From Rusavskia elegans (lineage: Eukaryota; Ascomycota; Lecanoromycetes; Teloschistales; Teloschistaceae): a stretch of 64,000 nt of DNA. A program made the position numbers and the translations under genes. The notes beneath the pieces are model-generated. The model searched no databases and was not told where the DNA came from. It worked only from the letters and a program-made list of their open reading frames with translations. This document shows, one piece after another, positions 40,429 to 53,580 of the stretch (its first letter is position 1; the number at the start of each line of letters is the position of its first letter). The stretch spans positions 806,001 through 870,000 of the forward strand of contig SAUG01000012.1 of assembly GCA_011316305.1 (NCBI GenBank), written 5' to 3'.

Positions 40429-40851
40429 AAATAGACGACGTTTATTAAAGAATTTAGTTATAGCGGAAATACGGCTAATAAATATATTAAATCTTTTTAT
40501 AGAAAAGAAAATAAAAATAGCGATAATATTATTAAAGTTAACGAAAAGAATTAGATAGTAGAAATATATTTTTCTATACGGGATAATACTAAATTTAGAA
40601 ATAATAAAAATTTAGTTAGAAATATTAATTTTAATAGTTAGAATAAAGATATAGAAAATAATAATAATAAAGATAAAAATAATTATAAAAATAAAGATAA
40701 AAATAAAGATAAAAATAAAAATAAAAATAAAGATAAAAATAAAGATAAAAATAAAAATATAGAAGCCGAAAACGAAAAAGATAAAAATAAAAAGGAAATT
40801 ATTAAACTTTCTAACGAGTTATCTATATCTAGAAACGGTAGAACTAGATAA
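40429..40851 (+). pseudogene. Unrecognised plus-strand coding relic in the hAT
   Basis: A frame ending at TAA 40849-40851 has a strong purine-first codon pattern over about 140 codons with only three internal stops (TAG). It reads, for example, TTFIKEFSYSGNTANKYIKS at its left end. Its middle is a Lys/Asp/Asn repeat encoded by GATAAAAATAAA units (40660-40760). The right end returns to normal composition (EIIKLSNELSISRNGRTR). No family recognised. It could be the C-terminal part of a transposase or an accessory protein. The start cannot be defined. Confidence 0.45.
40660..40765 (+). repeat. Degenerate GATAAAAATAAA tandem repeat
   Basis: Six- and twelve-base units of GATAAA and AATAAA in register, within the coding relic above. 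Probably a former Lys-Asp/Asn repeat tract. Confidence 0.8.
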
Positions 40852-41134
40852 ATATATTATTTCGATATATTACTATATTATTAATAAAAAAATAAATTTT
40901 ATTTAAATAAATTTTTTTAATATAGATTTTAATTATTAAATTAATTCAAATTTTTTTTTATCCTATAATAAATATAAAGAAACCAAGGTTCTAATATAAA
41001 GTAAATCTGATATCTACGTAGTAGATTTAGTAATAAAATTATAAAAAATTAATAATAAAAAATAAAAAATTAATATAATAATTTTAAATCTTTATATAAT
41101 AAATATTTTAATTTTATATATAATTATATATTAA

Positions 41135-42650
41135 TTATCTTTTATTTTATTTTATTTGTTTTTTTGATACCCGATTAACCGTCGGTTCCGTAAGTAATTT
41201 ATCTCAGTATTGGTACGCTAGCGTTAGATACACGGTATAAAAACTAGTATTCCAGTCTAATTGATTCAAACCAAAAAACCATATAAAATTAACTCGAATC
41301 TGTTCCGTAATACGCTCGTAGCACAAGTTCCTATAATTTATTCAAGATGCAACGTAGTAGAATTTTCGCAATATATATACCAATTATCTTTTATATTATC
41401 ATCTTTATAGAAAATTTTAGCGAAAAAATACTATTTAGATTATAATAAGCAATTTCTATATAATTAAATTAAATTTCGAAATTTTATTTAAAAGTTTTAA
41501 AAAAATATTTTATATAAATCTGTTAGAAAAAAAGAATTAATAATTATTACTTTACTAATCTATTCGATATATTCTAATAATGTTTTTATTATATTTGATT
41601 TATTTACTATTTTATAAACTCTATTAAAATATAAAGTTTCTATTTAAAATATTAAATTTTTTATTTTATTTAACTTTATTTTATTTATTAAAACCTAAAT
41701 TAATTTAAATAATCTAGTAACTAATTTACTAGTATATTACTAAATTGAAAAAAATATATTAATATTTTAATAGCAATAATAAAAATAGAAATTCTAGAAT
41801 ATAGATATTAATTTAGTAAATTTATTAAAAAAACTATAATTATAAATATTTCGTTATTTAATTTACTATATTAAATTATCGTTATATTATAATATAAATA
41901 GTATTTATATAAATTCTATAATATTAAAACTTGTAATTTAATTTATATTAACTAATAAATAAATAATAATAAATAATTTTATAATATACTAATATACTAT
42001 CTAGATTATAGTATAGAAAGTTTTTATTTTAGAAATATATAAATATTTAAATTATATTAATAAATAATCTTAATTTATTTTTTAAAACTTTATTTAAATT
42101 AACAATTTATAGATACTAATTTCTATTTATAAAAATGTTATAAAAAAATAGATAGATATTAGAATATTACTAATTTATATTATCAAAATAGTATTATTTA
42201 TTTTTATAAAAAGAAAATTTAATATAAATTTTTTTTTTATAAATTTTTTTAAATTTATCTAATTATTTTATTTAATCTATTTATTTAAATTTAAATTAAT
42301 TTTTATATTTTATATTGAACGACTTTTTATATTAGTAAAATATATTAATAATTAATTATAAAATAGAATTATTTAATTTAATAAATTATAATTAAATTTA
42401 TAAAATTATATATATAGATTTTTTATTATTATTTTAAAAATATAATTTAAAAATATCGTTATTAAAATTTTTAGCTGATTTCTAATATTTTAAACTCTAT
42501 TATATTAATTTTAATCTATAGATAAAATTTAATATTGTTAAAATTTAAAGTAGAAATAAATAATTTAAATTATTTAATTATTTCTATTGACTGAATTAAA
42601 CTATTTTTTAGTTATACCGTTAATACTGGTCTTTAAATCTCGGAAATATA
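41135..42650 (-). mobile_element. Retroposon-like insertion (copy 3) inside the hAT
   Basis: The left 260 bp (41135-41400), read on the minus strand, resembles the right end of the insert at 18912-19896. Shared landmarks are TACCGTGTAT, then a TACC block, then CTTACGG/CTTACCG, then CGGGTAT before an A-rich tail. It keeps CA and TG dinucleotides, in contrast to its surroundings. The rest (41400-42650) is extremely AT-rich and unusually poor in CpG compared with other RIPed DNA here. It shows no recognisable protein. The right boundary is uncertain (somewhere in 42640-42830) and no target duplication was found, so the extent is tentative. Confidence 0.45.
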
Positions 42651-42829
42651 TAAAAAAAAAGGTTTTTTAATTTATAAATAATTTAATTTAATTTAATTAA
42701 TTAATCTACATTTTAATAAATTGTTAGATTAATTAACTAAATAGATTTAATAAAATAGTCTTAATTTAAATCTTTAAAAGATTAGACTATTTAAAGTTTA
42801 TTATTTAAATATACGAAATATTAGAAATA

Positions 42830-44400
42830 GATATTTATTTTCTAAACTAAGGAATATTTAGATTAATCTATTTAAAATATTTCTAAATTTCTTTTTAAAA
42901 GGATCCCGTTTTCTAGATAAAACTCTATCTTCTAGTTCTATCCGGTAATATATATTTTATAGCTCTTTTAAAGCTTTTTCTACTTCTAGATCTATAGTAT
43001 AGTTATAGTATTTAATTATTATTATCTATTCTATATACTTTAGAATTATTTAGATTCGATTTTACCGATAAATCTTTTTCGTAAAACTAAAAGTCTACTC
43101 TATTTTTACTAAAAATATTAGGTAAATAAAAATATTACGAGCTATCTACGTTGATTTTAAAAAGTTTAAAGTATTATTTTTTTAGAATATCTAATTTAAA
43201 TTCTCTTTAGTAATATTAACGCGAAGATATCGATTAGTTTCGGAAATAACTATTCGAAGATATTAAAATTATTAAAGAATACTATTTAAAATAGATAAAA
43301 TAGATTTTAAACTAATTAGTAAAGTTATAATATATTATCTTTTTATATTATTTTATTTTCTTTTATATAGCGGGTTTTAAATTTTAATAAATTAATAGGC
43401 TTTCTATAATATTTAATAATAAATTTTTTAAACTCGTTCCGATATCTATTTTTATATCCCGAAAAGGTTACTATTTTTTCGTCGATATTTTCTTTATTCT
43501 AGTTTCGATAAAAGCTAAATTTTACTATAGAATCTAAAATATTCGTAATATTATAAATTAATTGACTTTTACTTTTAATATAAAAATAGTATACTATAAT
43601 TTTATATTAGTATTATTATAAACTATTAGTATCATTTCTTTATTAGTATAGTTCGATAATTAAATTACTTCTTTTACTCTAGTAAAATAATTAAAAATAG
43701 TACTATAAAGTCGGAATACTAAATAAATTCTAATATTTATAATTTTTAAAACTAATAAAGTAATTTTATAGAATAGTTATAATATACTATCTATAAAGAA
43801 AAAAGATTACTATTTATCTATATTAAAAGTAATTCTTTATATTTATAGGCTTTTCGAATTTTCTTCTATAAATTCGTTAACGAAATAGCGTAATTAATAT
43901 ATCCGACGAATTATAAAATATATCGAATTCTATTAAATATAAATATCTAAAATTATATTTCTAGATTAGAAATTAAAATCGATTCTTTTCTAAATTTCTT
44001 TAAAACGAAATAGAAATACAAACTATAATAATACGAACCTAAAATAAATATTAGTTTTAAAATTTCTAAATTTATATTATCTACGTATATTACCTTTTTT
44101 ACGATATTTAATAGACTAATATTAATATTTCTAATCTACTTTTTATCTAATTTTTAGATAAAATTATTACTATTTATTTATAATCTAATAGCTTTAATAA
44201 AGTTTTAAGCTACTAGATTAATTATATAAACTAGATAAAATAAAAAGTTCTAGGTTCGATTCTATCGGCTATCGAGCCGAATAAAAATCTTTTTAAATTC
44301 TTTTTCTAATATACTATTAGAACTGATATTATTAGTAATAATATCTAGAAGTTTCGGCCTAAGCTAGAAAAATTCTAAAATTTTTAATAGTTTCTAGTAC
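42830..44400 (-). pseudogene. Unrecognised minus-strand coding relic in the hAT
   Basis: The clearest piece is at about 43370-43520. Minus-strand codons there are strongly purine-first and read ENIDEKIVTFSGYKNRYRNE without a stop, followed by more Lys/Arg-rich sequence. Flanking parts are interrupted by TAA and TAG but stay compositionally similar. It may be the transposase, but no catalytic or dimerisation motif is visible. Limits are rough. Confidence 0.35.
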
Positions 44401-45896
44401 TATAAACGGCTAGAATAATTAGTAAAAAAAGATATAAATCTAATTAGACGTTTCTAAAGTTAAAAATAAATATTAATCTAGTATACGAGTACTTTTAAAT
44501 ACGCGACCTTTTATAGATTTAATTAGATATCTAATATAAAGTAAATACGTTTTAAAATTTTTAAATTAAATTTAATTTACTCGCGGATAATATTATAGCC
44601 GTCGAAAACTATCTATATAAATCGTATACGGCTGTCGAATTTTATATCTAGACGAAATATTTATAGTAGTAGTTTAAATTTTTTATTTTCGATAGTTTAA
44701 ATTAGTAGATTTAGTTTTAAAAAAATTTTATATAGATATTTATCCTATACGATTTAGTTAAAAGTAGATACGAGTTTAATATAGTTTTTTTTCTATAATT
44801 AAAATAAACTTTATATTATTTCTTTATATTACTATTAACTATTTACGCGGATAAATATTAATTTAATAAAAGATTACGAGTTATATCGTTTAGTTTTTTA
44901 ATAAACGATAGTATTAAAATATTTCTTTATAGTAAATATATTAGAAAAATTAAATACTATAAAATAGTCGAAAATTTTAAAATAGTTTTTATATATAATT
45001 TTAGATAAACTATCTATTATTAAAGCTATATAGTAGAATTTCTGCTACTATTTCGACTATATTTACTCTATAGTTTTTCTCGACTAGAAAAAATTGACGA
45101 ATTTTCTATAGGACTTTTTTTTAATACCGATAGCTATAGAAATACTAGACTATTAATATTCGAACTTTTTATAGTAATTTAAATTCTATTAAATTTATCT
45201 ATTATCGTTTTAAAAGACTAATATTAAATAGTCGGCTCGAATTTTATTAGCTATATCTTTAATAATCTTTTTTTATTTTTTATATAATCGATTAAATTTT
45301 AATAGTAAAACGTTTATAGATCGACTCGCCGCCTAGTTTATAGACTAGCTAGAATAAATTTTATCTAGAAAAAATCCGTCGGAAAGAACTTTATTAGATA
45401 TAAAAAAATTAGATATTTTAAAAATTTAGAATTAATATAATTTATATCTAGATAATAGATAATATAGAAAGGTAATATAGATATATAGATATTAACTTTT
45501 ATTTCTATTTACTATTTAGTAAAAAGAAATCGATATCTATTTAAATAGTATCTAAAATATTAATCTAATTTTATAGTAAAAACGAGAATTTCTTAATATT
45601 ATAATATAAAAAAGAAGATTTTAACGGTTTTAATAGATTAAATCCGGGAATCTAGATTTAATCCGAAATTAAATCGGATCGATATCTAAAATAATCCGAC
45701 CCGATTTAATTCGGTACCTGAAAAAGTCGGAACCGATTCGAATCGGATTAATTTTTCTAATCCGGATTCGAAATCCGATCCGACGGCCAGACTAGATTAT
45801 ATAGCGGATTTTTTCTATCTAATTCGATTATATAATCGGTATCTTTTAATAGTAGTAAAAAATCTACTAGATATATATTATATAAATTTCGATTTC

Positions 45897-46133
45897 TATA
45901 AAGCGTCAGACGCGTTATATAGACTCTGGAAATATAATTAGAACGTTTAGAAACGAAGCTCGCCGCCTAGTTACTAGAACGTCGCTAGCGCGTCGGATCT
46001 CGATTTTTTTCTATTTTTTTTTTCTTTATTACTAGATTATACCTTAGCCTTTTTAGAATATAAGTTAATTCTATAATAAATTTTTTATCTAGTCTATAAT
46101 TATATACTACTTTAAAAATATACTTATTTTATA
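45897..46133 (+). repeat. 5' LTR of copy I
   Basis: 237 bp; the G/C-rich start AAGCGTCAGACGCGTT is well preserved. Confidence 0.9.
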
Positions 46134-46399
46134 AATCTAATTTATTAATTTAAACGTTTTTAATTCGGTATATATTATTTATAGTATAATTATATTAATA
46201 TCGACGTATAGTATTTATAGTAGTTATAACCGTAGTAAAATACTTTAGGTAAAACTATTTTAAACTAGTACTAAAACTATTAAACTGCGGATTATAGATA
46301 TTATAAATTAATTTAATAAATATAATTTATCTATATCGAAAATACCCGATAAAAAAAATCCTAATTTATTTTCTATTATTTAAAAAATTTAATCGGAAC

Positions 46400-48200
46400 T
46401 TTATTAAGTAATTTTATTACTAGTATATTAGTAGACTATATTATTTTTGATAGCTAAATCTATTAATAATAGCTATCTAATAATTAGTTATAATCTAATA
46501 GAAATATTTTTTTAGAAATTTTTATTTCTAGAAATTTTAATTTCAATTAGTAGTTTAATAGTAGTAATAATCCGAATAATAATAGAAATAATAGTAATAA
46601 TTCCGATAATAATAAAAAATTTTAAATTTTAAAAATTTAAATAATAGTAAAAAAAAAATCCTTTTAAAAATATATTATAGAATAAAGACTTTCTATATAA
46701 TAGATCCGAACTATATTTTAAATAATAATTAACTTTTTTTTAGACTAGTAATTAGATTTTTACGAACGTTTTAAATTTTATTAAAATTTAAAATTAAAAA
46801 GTCTAAAAAATATAGCGATAAAATAACTATTAAAAAATATTATAAATAGATCGAATTCTATAGAAATTAGTTCTATAAATTCGACGCTTTATCTATTTAT
46901 AGAGATTAAATTCGATAGACCTAAAACTTTATTAAAAGTTAGAAATTAAACTATTAATTCGAAAAGAAAAAATCTTTTATTATTAAAAATACGTTTAATA
47001 ATATATTATAAAATAAATTTATAGACTTTTTTTTAAATTTTACTACTAATTCTAAATCTTATTTACTAGATACTATAATTAAATATTTTTATATAACTTA
47101 GAATAATAATTAAGATATTTTAGAATTTTATAATTTTTTTATATTATTAAAAGCCTAGCTACTTTCTTTATTAGAAAAATAGTATTTAATTTTTTTTCTT
47201 TTTAAAATTTATCCGGAATTATAATATACGGTATATATTTAAAATATAAAATTAAAAGATTTCGGTAATAATAAAGAGATAGTTTAGATTATTTAATATA
47301 AAAATATTAATAAGGTAATACCGGATTAGTAGTAGAATTTTTCTATTAATAAATTCTATTTACTTCTATATAGTAAAGAAAATTTTCGAAGATTCGAAAA
47401 CCGGAACTAGAAAAACCGATTATAGAATAGTCGGAATAGTATTAATAGAAGAAATACTTCTAATATTAGTAATAATAATTCTAGAAAATAAAAATAAAAT
47501 AATAAATCTAATATATACTTTATTTATAGTAGTATAGATTATTCGTCTAAAAGTTATTTTAAAAACTAGAATTAAAATTAAAATAATCGAAAATCTAATA
47601 ACTCTTATAGTAATAGTAACCGGTTAATTAAAAAGCCTACCGTTAATACAACAAAAAGTAATTTAAGTAATATTAACTAGTTAAAAAATAATAAAGGCTA
47701 ATTATAGCTTTAACAACAGCCTAGAATAAATAAATTAAATTTAAAAACGGTTTTTTAACTAGAATATTTATCGAGTTACTTATAAAAATATATAGTAGAA
47801 TTAAAGTATTTATAGATCTAGATTTCTAGATTAATATTATTTTTTAATCTTTTATTATTTAATACGACCTAGAATTTATCTAAAAAACTAAAAAATCCTA
47901 TCTTTAATAGATTAGAAATTAACGCGCTATCTATTATAGAATATATAATTTAAATTAAATAATAATAAATAGTTAGAACCGTTATAAAATTTATATATTA
48001 TAATTCTATATTTTAAATATAACCGATAAATACGGTATTCTTCTAGATATACCAGTCTAATATTAAGTATATATAGTTATAGATCTAGAGTTAAAGTAAT
48101 AGCGATTTCCTATCTATAATAAAATAATATAAAATAACTAGACGGGAATAAAACGGTTACCCCGCTTTAATATTAATTTACCGGTAATCTTTATTTATAT
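46400..48200 (+). pseudogene. Copy I Gag and protease region (RIP-broken)
   Basis: Collinear with 27050-28900 of copy H; protease part at about 47800-48200. Recognised by position and similarity only. Confidence 0.5.
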
Positions 48201-48469
48201 ATTATAGGCCGAAAAATATATATTAGTATATATAATATCGATTACCGCTATATATATAAAATTTAATAACGATACCGCTATATAGACGGGAATTAACGGC
48301 GCTAATAAAAATAAAAATAATAAAGATATATAATAGCCCGAGCCGATCCCGGAACCTATATATAAAGAAATTAAAATTTATAATATATATCTAGTAGATT
48401 CTTTACCGCTATTTAAAAATACCGATTATATAAATAAATTAAATAGAAAAGATCCGCTATATAGCCCGA

Positions 48470-51400
48470 TTTATAGTCTATCTAAGCGCGAGTTCGATAA
48501 ACTACGAAATTATCTAGATAGTATTTTAAAAAAAAGCTGGATCTATTATTTAATATCTTATATAAAATTTCTAATCTTTTTTATACCGAAAAAAGATAGT
48601 AGTTTTCGTATATATATTAACTATAGAAGTTTTAATAAAATAATAATTAAAAACTATTATCCTTTACCTTTTATTTCTAAAATCCTAAATCGATTATCTA
48701 AAATAAAATACTTTTCTAAATATAATATTAAAAATATCTACTATTAAATTAGAATTAAAAAAAGTATTAAATAAAAAACCGTAATTTATATAAAATATAG
48801 ATATTTTCACTATTTTATTATATCTTTCGGTTTTACTAATATATCTATAATATTTTAAATTTATATTAATAAAACTTTAGAAAAACTGGTTAATATTTAT
48901 TATATAGTTAATTTAAATAATATTTTAATTTTTTCTAATTCGGAAAAAAAATATTAGAAATATATTAGATAGATTATTCGAAAATTTCGTAATATATAGC
49001 TATATTTTAATTTTAAAAAGGATATTTTTTTAATATTAAAAATATCGAGTTTTTAGACTTTATTATATCTATTAAAGGTATTTCGATAGATCTAGAATAA
49101 ATAGTAACTATTAAAAAGTAGTCGGTCCTAGAAATTTACTAAAAAATATAAATTTTTTTAAAGTTTATAAACTTTTACCGGCGTTTTATTTACTAGTATT
49201 TTTAAATTACGGTTCTTTTAACGAGTTTATTTATAAAAAATATAGCCGGAAAGAAATCGAAACTATTTTACTAGACTATTAAAATCTAAAAGATTTTCGA
49301 AAAATTAAAATATATTTTTAATACTATTAGAATATTATAGTACTTTAATCTAGAAAAAAAAATAAATATTAAAACTAATATTTTTAAAATCGGATTAGCT
49401 AGAATTATATTTTAATCTAATAAAAATAGTCGCTAGCGTCTAGTTATATTCTAGTTAAAGAAAATAATTTCTATTAAATATAACTATAAAATATATAATA
49501 CCGAATTATTTACTATTATTAAAGTTTTTAAATAATAGAAATATTATTTTAAAGGCGCGAAGTATACGGTAAAGGTCTAGATAGATTATAATAACTTTTA
49601 TAATTTTATAAAAATTAAAAAATTTAATATTTAATAATAGTACTAGATTATTAAATTAGCTACTATAGATTTTAATATCTTTTATTATCTAGAAAAAACT
49701 AATCTAGCTAATCTACTTTTTAGAAAGCCGGATTATAAAAATATTAATCTTTAAATTTAAATAATAATATTTATATTTTAATAGAAACGAAATTTTATTA
49801 ACTATAAATCTAATAGTAAATTATTTATAATATAAAAGGTTCGAGTTAATTACGTTTTATATAGATATATAACTAAAGAGTTTAGAAATTCTTTTATAAA
49901 ATCTAAAAATTCTAAAATTAATAAAATTAACTTTTTACTACTAAATAAAAAACGTAATAAATTTTATATATTAAGGTTATTTTTAGATATAATAAGCCGC
50001 CGACGCGGTAGTAATAGGTTAGTAATAACTATTTCCGATAAAAGATATAATAGTAAAATAAATCCTATTACTAGAAATATATACTATAGTTTAGATATTC
50101 TATATTAAATTGTATAGAAGGCTACTATTAATAAAACGATTTATAGTAAAATAACTTCTAGTATACGCGATATATTTATCTAGCTTTAATATCGAAATAT
50201 CGATATTTAAAAATATTTATAGACTATTTAATATAAATTAAAAAAAAAAGCCGAACTATATAATATAGAAATAGAAACTATTTTTTTTTTTAAAAGTTTT
50301 TATATATATCCGAAAACAAAATACTATATATAGAGTTCCTAGTAAAATACTATAACGACTCTATAGCTAGATATTTCGGATATTAGTAAATATTATTCTT
50401 TATTCGTTATAGTTATAACTAGCCGAAATTAACTAACTATATTAGAAAATATATTGAAATATATAATATCTATTAATAAATTAAAGTCTATAGATATAAA
50501 TTATATAAAAAGTTTTAAAATTTTCTATATCTTATATAATTATAGAAAGAAATAGCGATAGATTTTATTACTAGATTACTATTTATTTAATACTTTTAAA
50601 ACGTAGTAAATTTAGTATTTATAGCTATTAATCGATTTACTAAAATAGTAAAATATATTTTCTATTATAAAATAATTAATACGAAAAATTTTATAGAATT
50701 TATTATCGATAAATTTTAGATATAAAGAATTTATTTCTAATAGAATTATTAGTAATAGAGATTCGCTATTTATAAATAGATTCTAGTCGGAAGTCTATTA
50801 TTATCTAAAAATTAAATATTATTTAAATATTATATTCTATCTTTAAATAGATAAATAGACTAAATAATAGAATTAATCGCTAGAATATTATCTAAAAGTA
50901 TATATTTATAAAATTTAAAAGAATTAGATTAAATTCCTATTTTTAACTAAGTTTATCTATAATAATAGCGAATATAATATAATAAAAATATCTTTTTTCG
51001 AAATATTTATAAATTATAATCTAGATATAATATTTAAAGGCGTTAAAGATAACGCTATAGAAAGAAAGATAGTAAATACGAAGGTACTAGTAATAAAGAA
51101 AAAAATTATAAATTTATAAAAGATATACGAATCGATATATACGAATTAAAATAAAATTTAAATAAACTAGATTAAATACTATAATAAAAAATATTAACTA
51201 ATAGAATATAAAGTTTATAATTTATTACTATTATCTATAAAAAACCTAAAATTTAAATAATCGAAAAAAATTACTTCTAAATTCGTAGAGCTATATTATA
51301 TTTCGAAATATATAAATTTTTAAATATATCGATTAGTTTTTTTAATTAGATTAAAAATCTATAATATCTTTTATATATTTTTATTAGAAAGATTCTATTA

Positions 51401-51640
51401 CTATTAAAATAGCAAGCTACTAGAATATCTATTACCGGATTTTATTAATAATAAAAAGAAATAGAAAATAAAAACTATTTTAGATAAAAAGTTTATAAAA
51501 TCTAAAAAAAGCGAGAAATTAAAAGCGAAATATCTAATTAAATAGACTAATTAACTAAAGGAATATAATTTCTAGTAGCTATAAAAAATTTTTAAAAATA
51601 TTTAGAAATTTATTAAAATATATAATTAGAATAATCCTTT
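48470..51640 (+). pseudogene. Copy I Pol: RT to chromodomain (RIP-broken)
   Basis: Same architecture as copy H. The RT fingers at about 48585-48640 read PKKDSSFRIYINYRSFNK-like. The RT catalytic region is near 48910, the RNase H end is near 49740, integrase is at about 50300-51080, and the chromodomain is at about 51460-51640. TAA and TAG codons throughout. It is followed within about 280 bp by the insertion of G. Confidence 0.8.
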
Positions 51641-51919
51641 AATAAAATAATATAAAAAAGGTAAAATTAAACGGAAATAAACTATAATTATAGATATAAG
51701 GCGTTTATATAATATATATATAATGTATATATCTAAAAATAGATTTATAGTTAATAAATTCTTTTAAATTATTCTATAGAATCTATAATACTAGAGACTT
51801 TATTTACTATAATACGAGTTATATATTCTAATTTTTAGATATTTACGTTTACGTAACCGATCTAGTTTTATTATATATTTTTATTCTAGATTATTTTTTT
51901 ATCCTATAATAGACGGAGG

Positions 51920-52328
51920 TATTACGTCTACGATTCTATAGAAATTTCTTAAAAGATTAGTCAGGCAAGCGAGTCTAATTATCTATAGTTATCTATAGCC
52001 GCTATAGCCGCTCTTTTTAAAGAGACTTTTAGCGCGCGGCTATCTATCGGCCTTTATGGCTATTTTTAATATATATATTATTTATTATTTTTATAGATAG
52101 CTATTTTCGTTAGTTATTAATATAATTATTAAATATATTTCTACTATTTTCTTTATAATTATCTCGTAACGAAAATACCTCGTAATATCGCGACCGTACT
52201 TCTATAGCTATATAGAATTAGTCGCGATAACTTATATTAAAATTCCTTTACTATTTAATAGTTCGGACTATATTTATAACTATAGCTAGATTTAAATATA
52301 ATACCTTCTAATATATAGAGATATTATA
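51920..52328 (+). repeat. 5' LTR of element G
   Basis: Begins TATTACGTCTACG and ends ATATTATA; same family as F. Confidence 0.9.
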
Positions 52329-52399
52329 TTTTAATAATTTATTATATTAGTTTTATTATTCTATTCTACGGACCGAAGTCATTCTATTAAAATAGTAAT

Positions 52400-53580
52400 A
52401 CTAAATATTTATAAAGAAAATAATATTTTTTTAAAACTATAGATTATTTAGATAAATATTTACTTTATATTATATATAAACTAGTTTCTAAATAAAGTAG
52501 TTAATATTTTATTTATAATTTCGTATCTAGAAAAAGCTACTTTTAATTAGATATAGTCCCGAATAGAAAATTACTTCGATAATTTAAAAAGATAGAAGGA
52601 AAATAAAATAGAATAAATCTTTTATATCTTTAATAATTTTATTATAGCTATAAAAGAAGCCTTTAAAGATAGTAATAAAGATAAAATAATAGATAGGAAA
52701 CTAATAGTTCTAAAGTAGTAGAAATCGATAGTTATTTATACTATTTAATTTAGAACGTTAGTTTATAAAATAGACTAGAAAGATTTAATTTTAAAAGTCT
52801 ATTTCTATTAAAAATTTTATATAAAAGTTAAAAAAGCTATAATAGTAATTAAAGAACTAGACTCTCTAGCGGATTTTATTAAACTAGCGATAAAAATCGA
52901 TACTAGATAGTACGAAATATATTTAGATAAATAGACATTTAGTAAAATAGGACTCGTTAAAAGAAAATCTAGAAGAAATCTAATAGAATTCGATACTACC
53001 GAAACTAGAGGATTATAAACTAAAGCTTATTATTTATATAGAAAGACGGAATATTTTAAAAGAAATTATCTGATTAAAAAAATAACTAAAATAACTAAAA
53101 ATTAGTTTTAAATAACGGAGAAATTATCTGAAAATAAAATTAATAAATATATAGTAAAAAGCTAGTTAGTCTACTATAATAATAATTACCTTATCTATCT
53201 ATTAGATAAAAAACGATTAGAATAATATTTTAAAGAACTAAAAAAAGCGTAAAAACTAAAAAAGTTAATATTCGAATTTAAATTATACGAAACTAAAAAA
53301 CCTTTTACTATAATATTTATAATTAAAATCAGATATTAATAAATAATAGTTCTAGTAAATAGAAAGTAGAATAATAAAATTATAGAAGGATTTTATAATA
53401 AAATTAAAGGATATTTTTACGGACGAATAATATATAATAATAGAATCTTTAATATTAAAGTTAGAATAAAATACGGACTAATTAAGATAATTAACTTTAT
53501 AATAATTAATAGTTTAAAGGACTATATTATTTTAGGAAACGAATAGAAAGAATTAATTTTAAAAAAACTACTAAAATAAA
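52400..53580 (+). pseudogene. Element G Gag and protease relic
   Basis: Reads in one dominant plus frame with occasional TAG and TAA. At about 53025-53070 the segment YYLYRKTEYFKRNY has the spacing of a CCHC zinc knuckle with every Cys and His replaced by Tyr, exactly what RIP does to TGT and CAT codons. A stretch ending DYIILGNE near 53519-53545 resembles the C-terminal end of a retropepsin. This marks Gag plus protease. RT motifs do not follow. Confidence 0.7.

Larger units (their letters stand above)
38538..45794. mobile_element. 7.26-kb hAT-like DNA transposon (decayed)
   Basis: Inserted in the RT region of D0. Ends are TAGTCTGGCT on the left and GGCCAGACTA on the right (9 of 10 inverted). 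The 8-bp target duplication is GGTTATAT (38530-38537) versus GATTATAT (45795-45802), with one G-to-A difference. The subterminal regions carry repeated CCGAC/GGTCGG-type words (38570-38680 and 45650-45785), as is common in hAT elements. Two coding-like relics point toward each other (plus about 40429-40851; minus about 43370-43520). A retroposon-like insertion lies between them. No transposase motif such as the hAT dimerisation domain could be recognised with confidence. The classification rests on termini and target length. Confidence 0.75.

Noticed and set aside
40660..40765. Tandem GATAAAAATAAA units considered as a CRISPR-like or satellite array
   Set aside because: Units are in coding register within a longer frame and vary in length; there are no spacers. 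Better explained as a Lys/Asp repeat tract.
41203..42616. Possible inverted ends CAGTATT/AATACTG bounding the insertion in the hAT
   Set aside because: Only seven bases match and no flanking target duplication was found. The left part is better explained by similarity to the retroposon-like ends.
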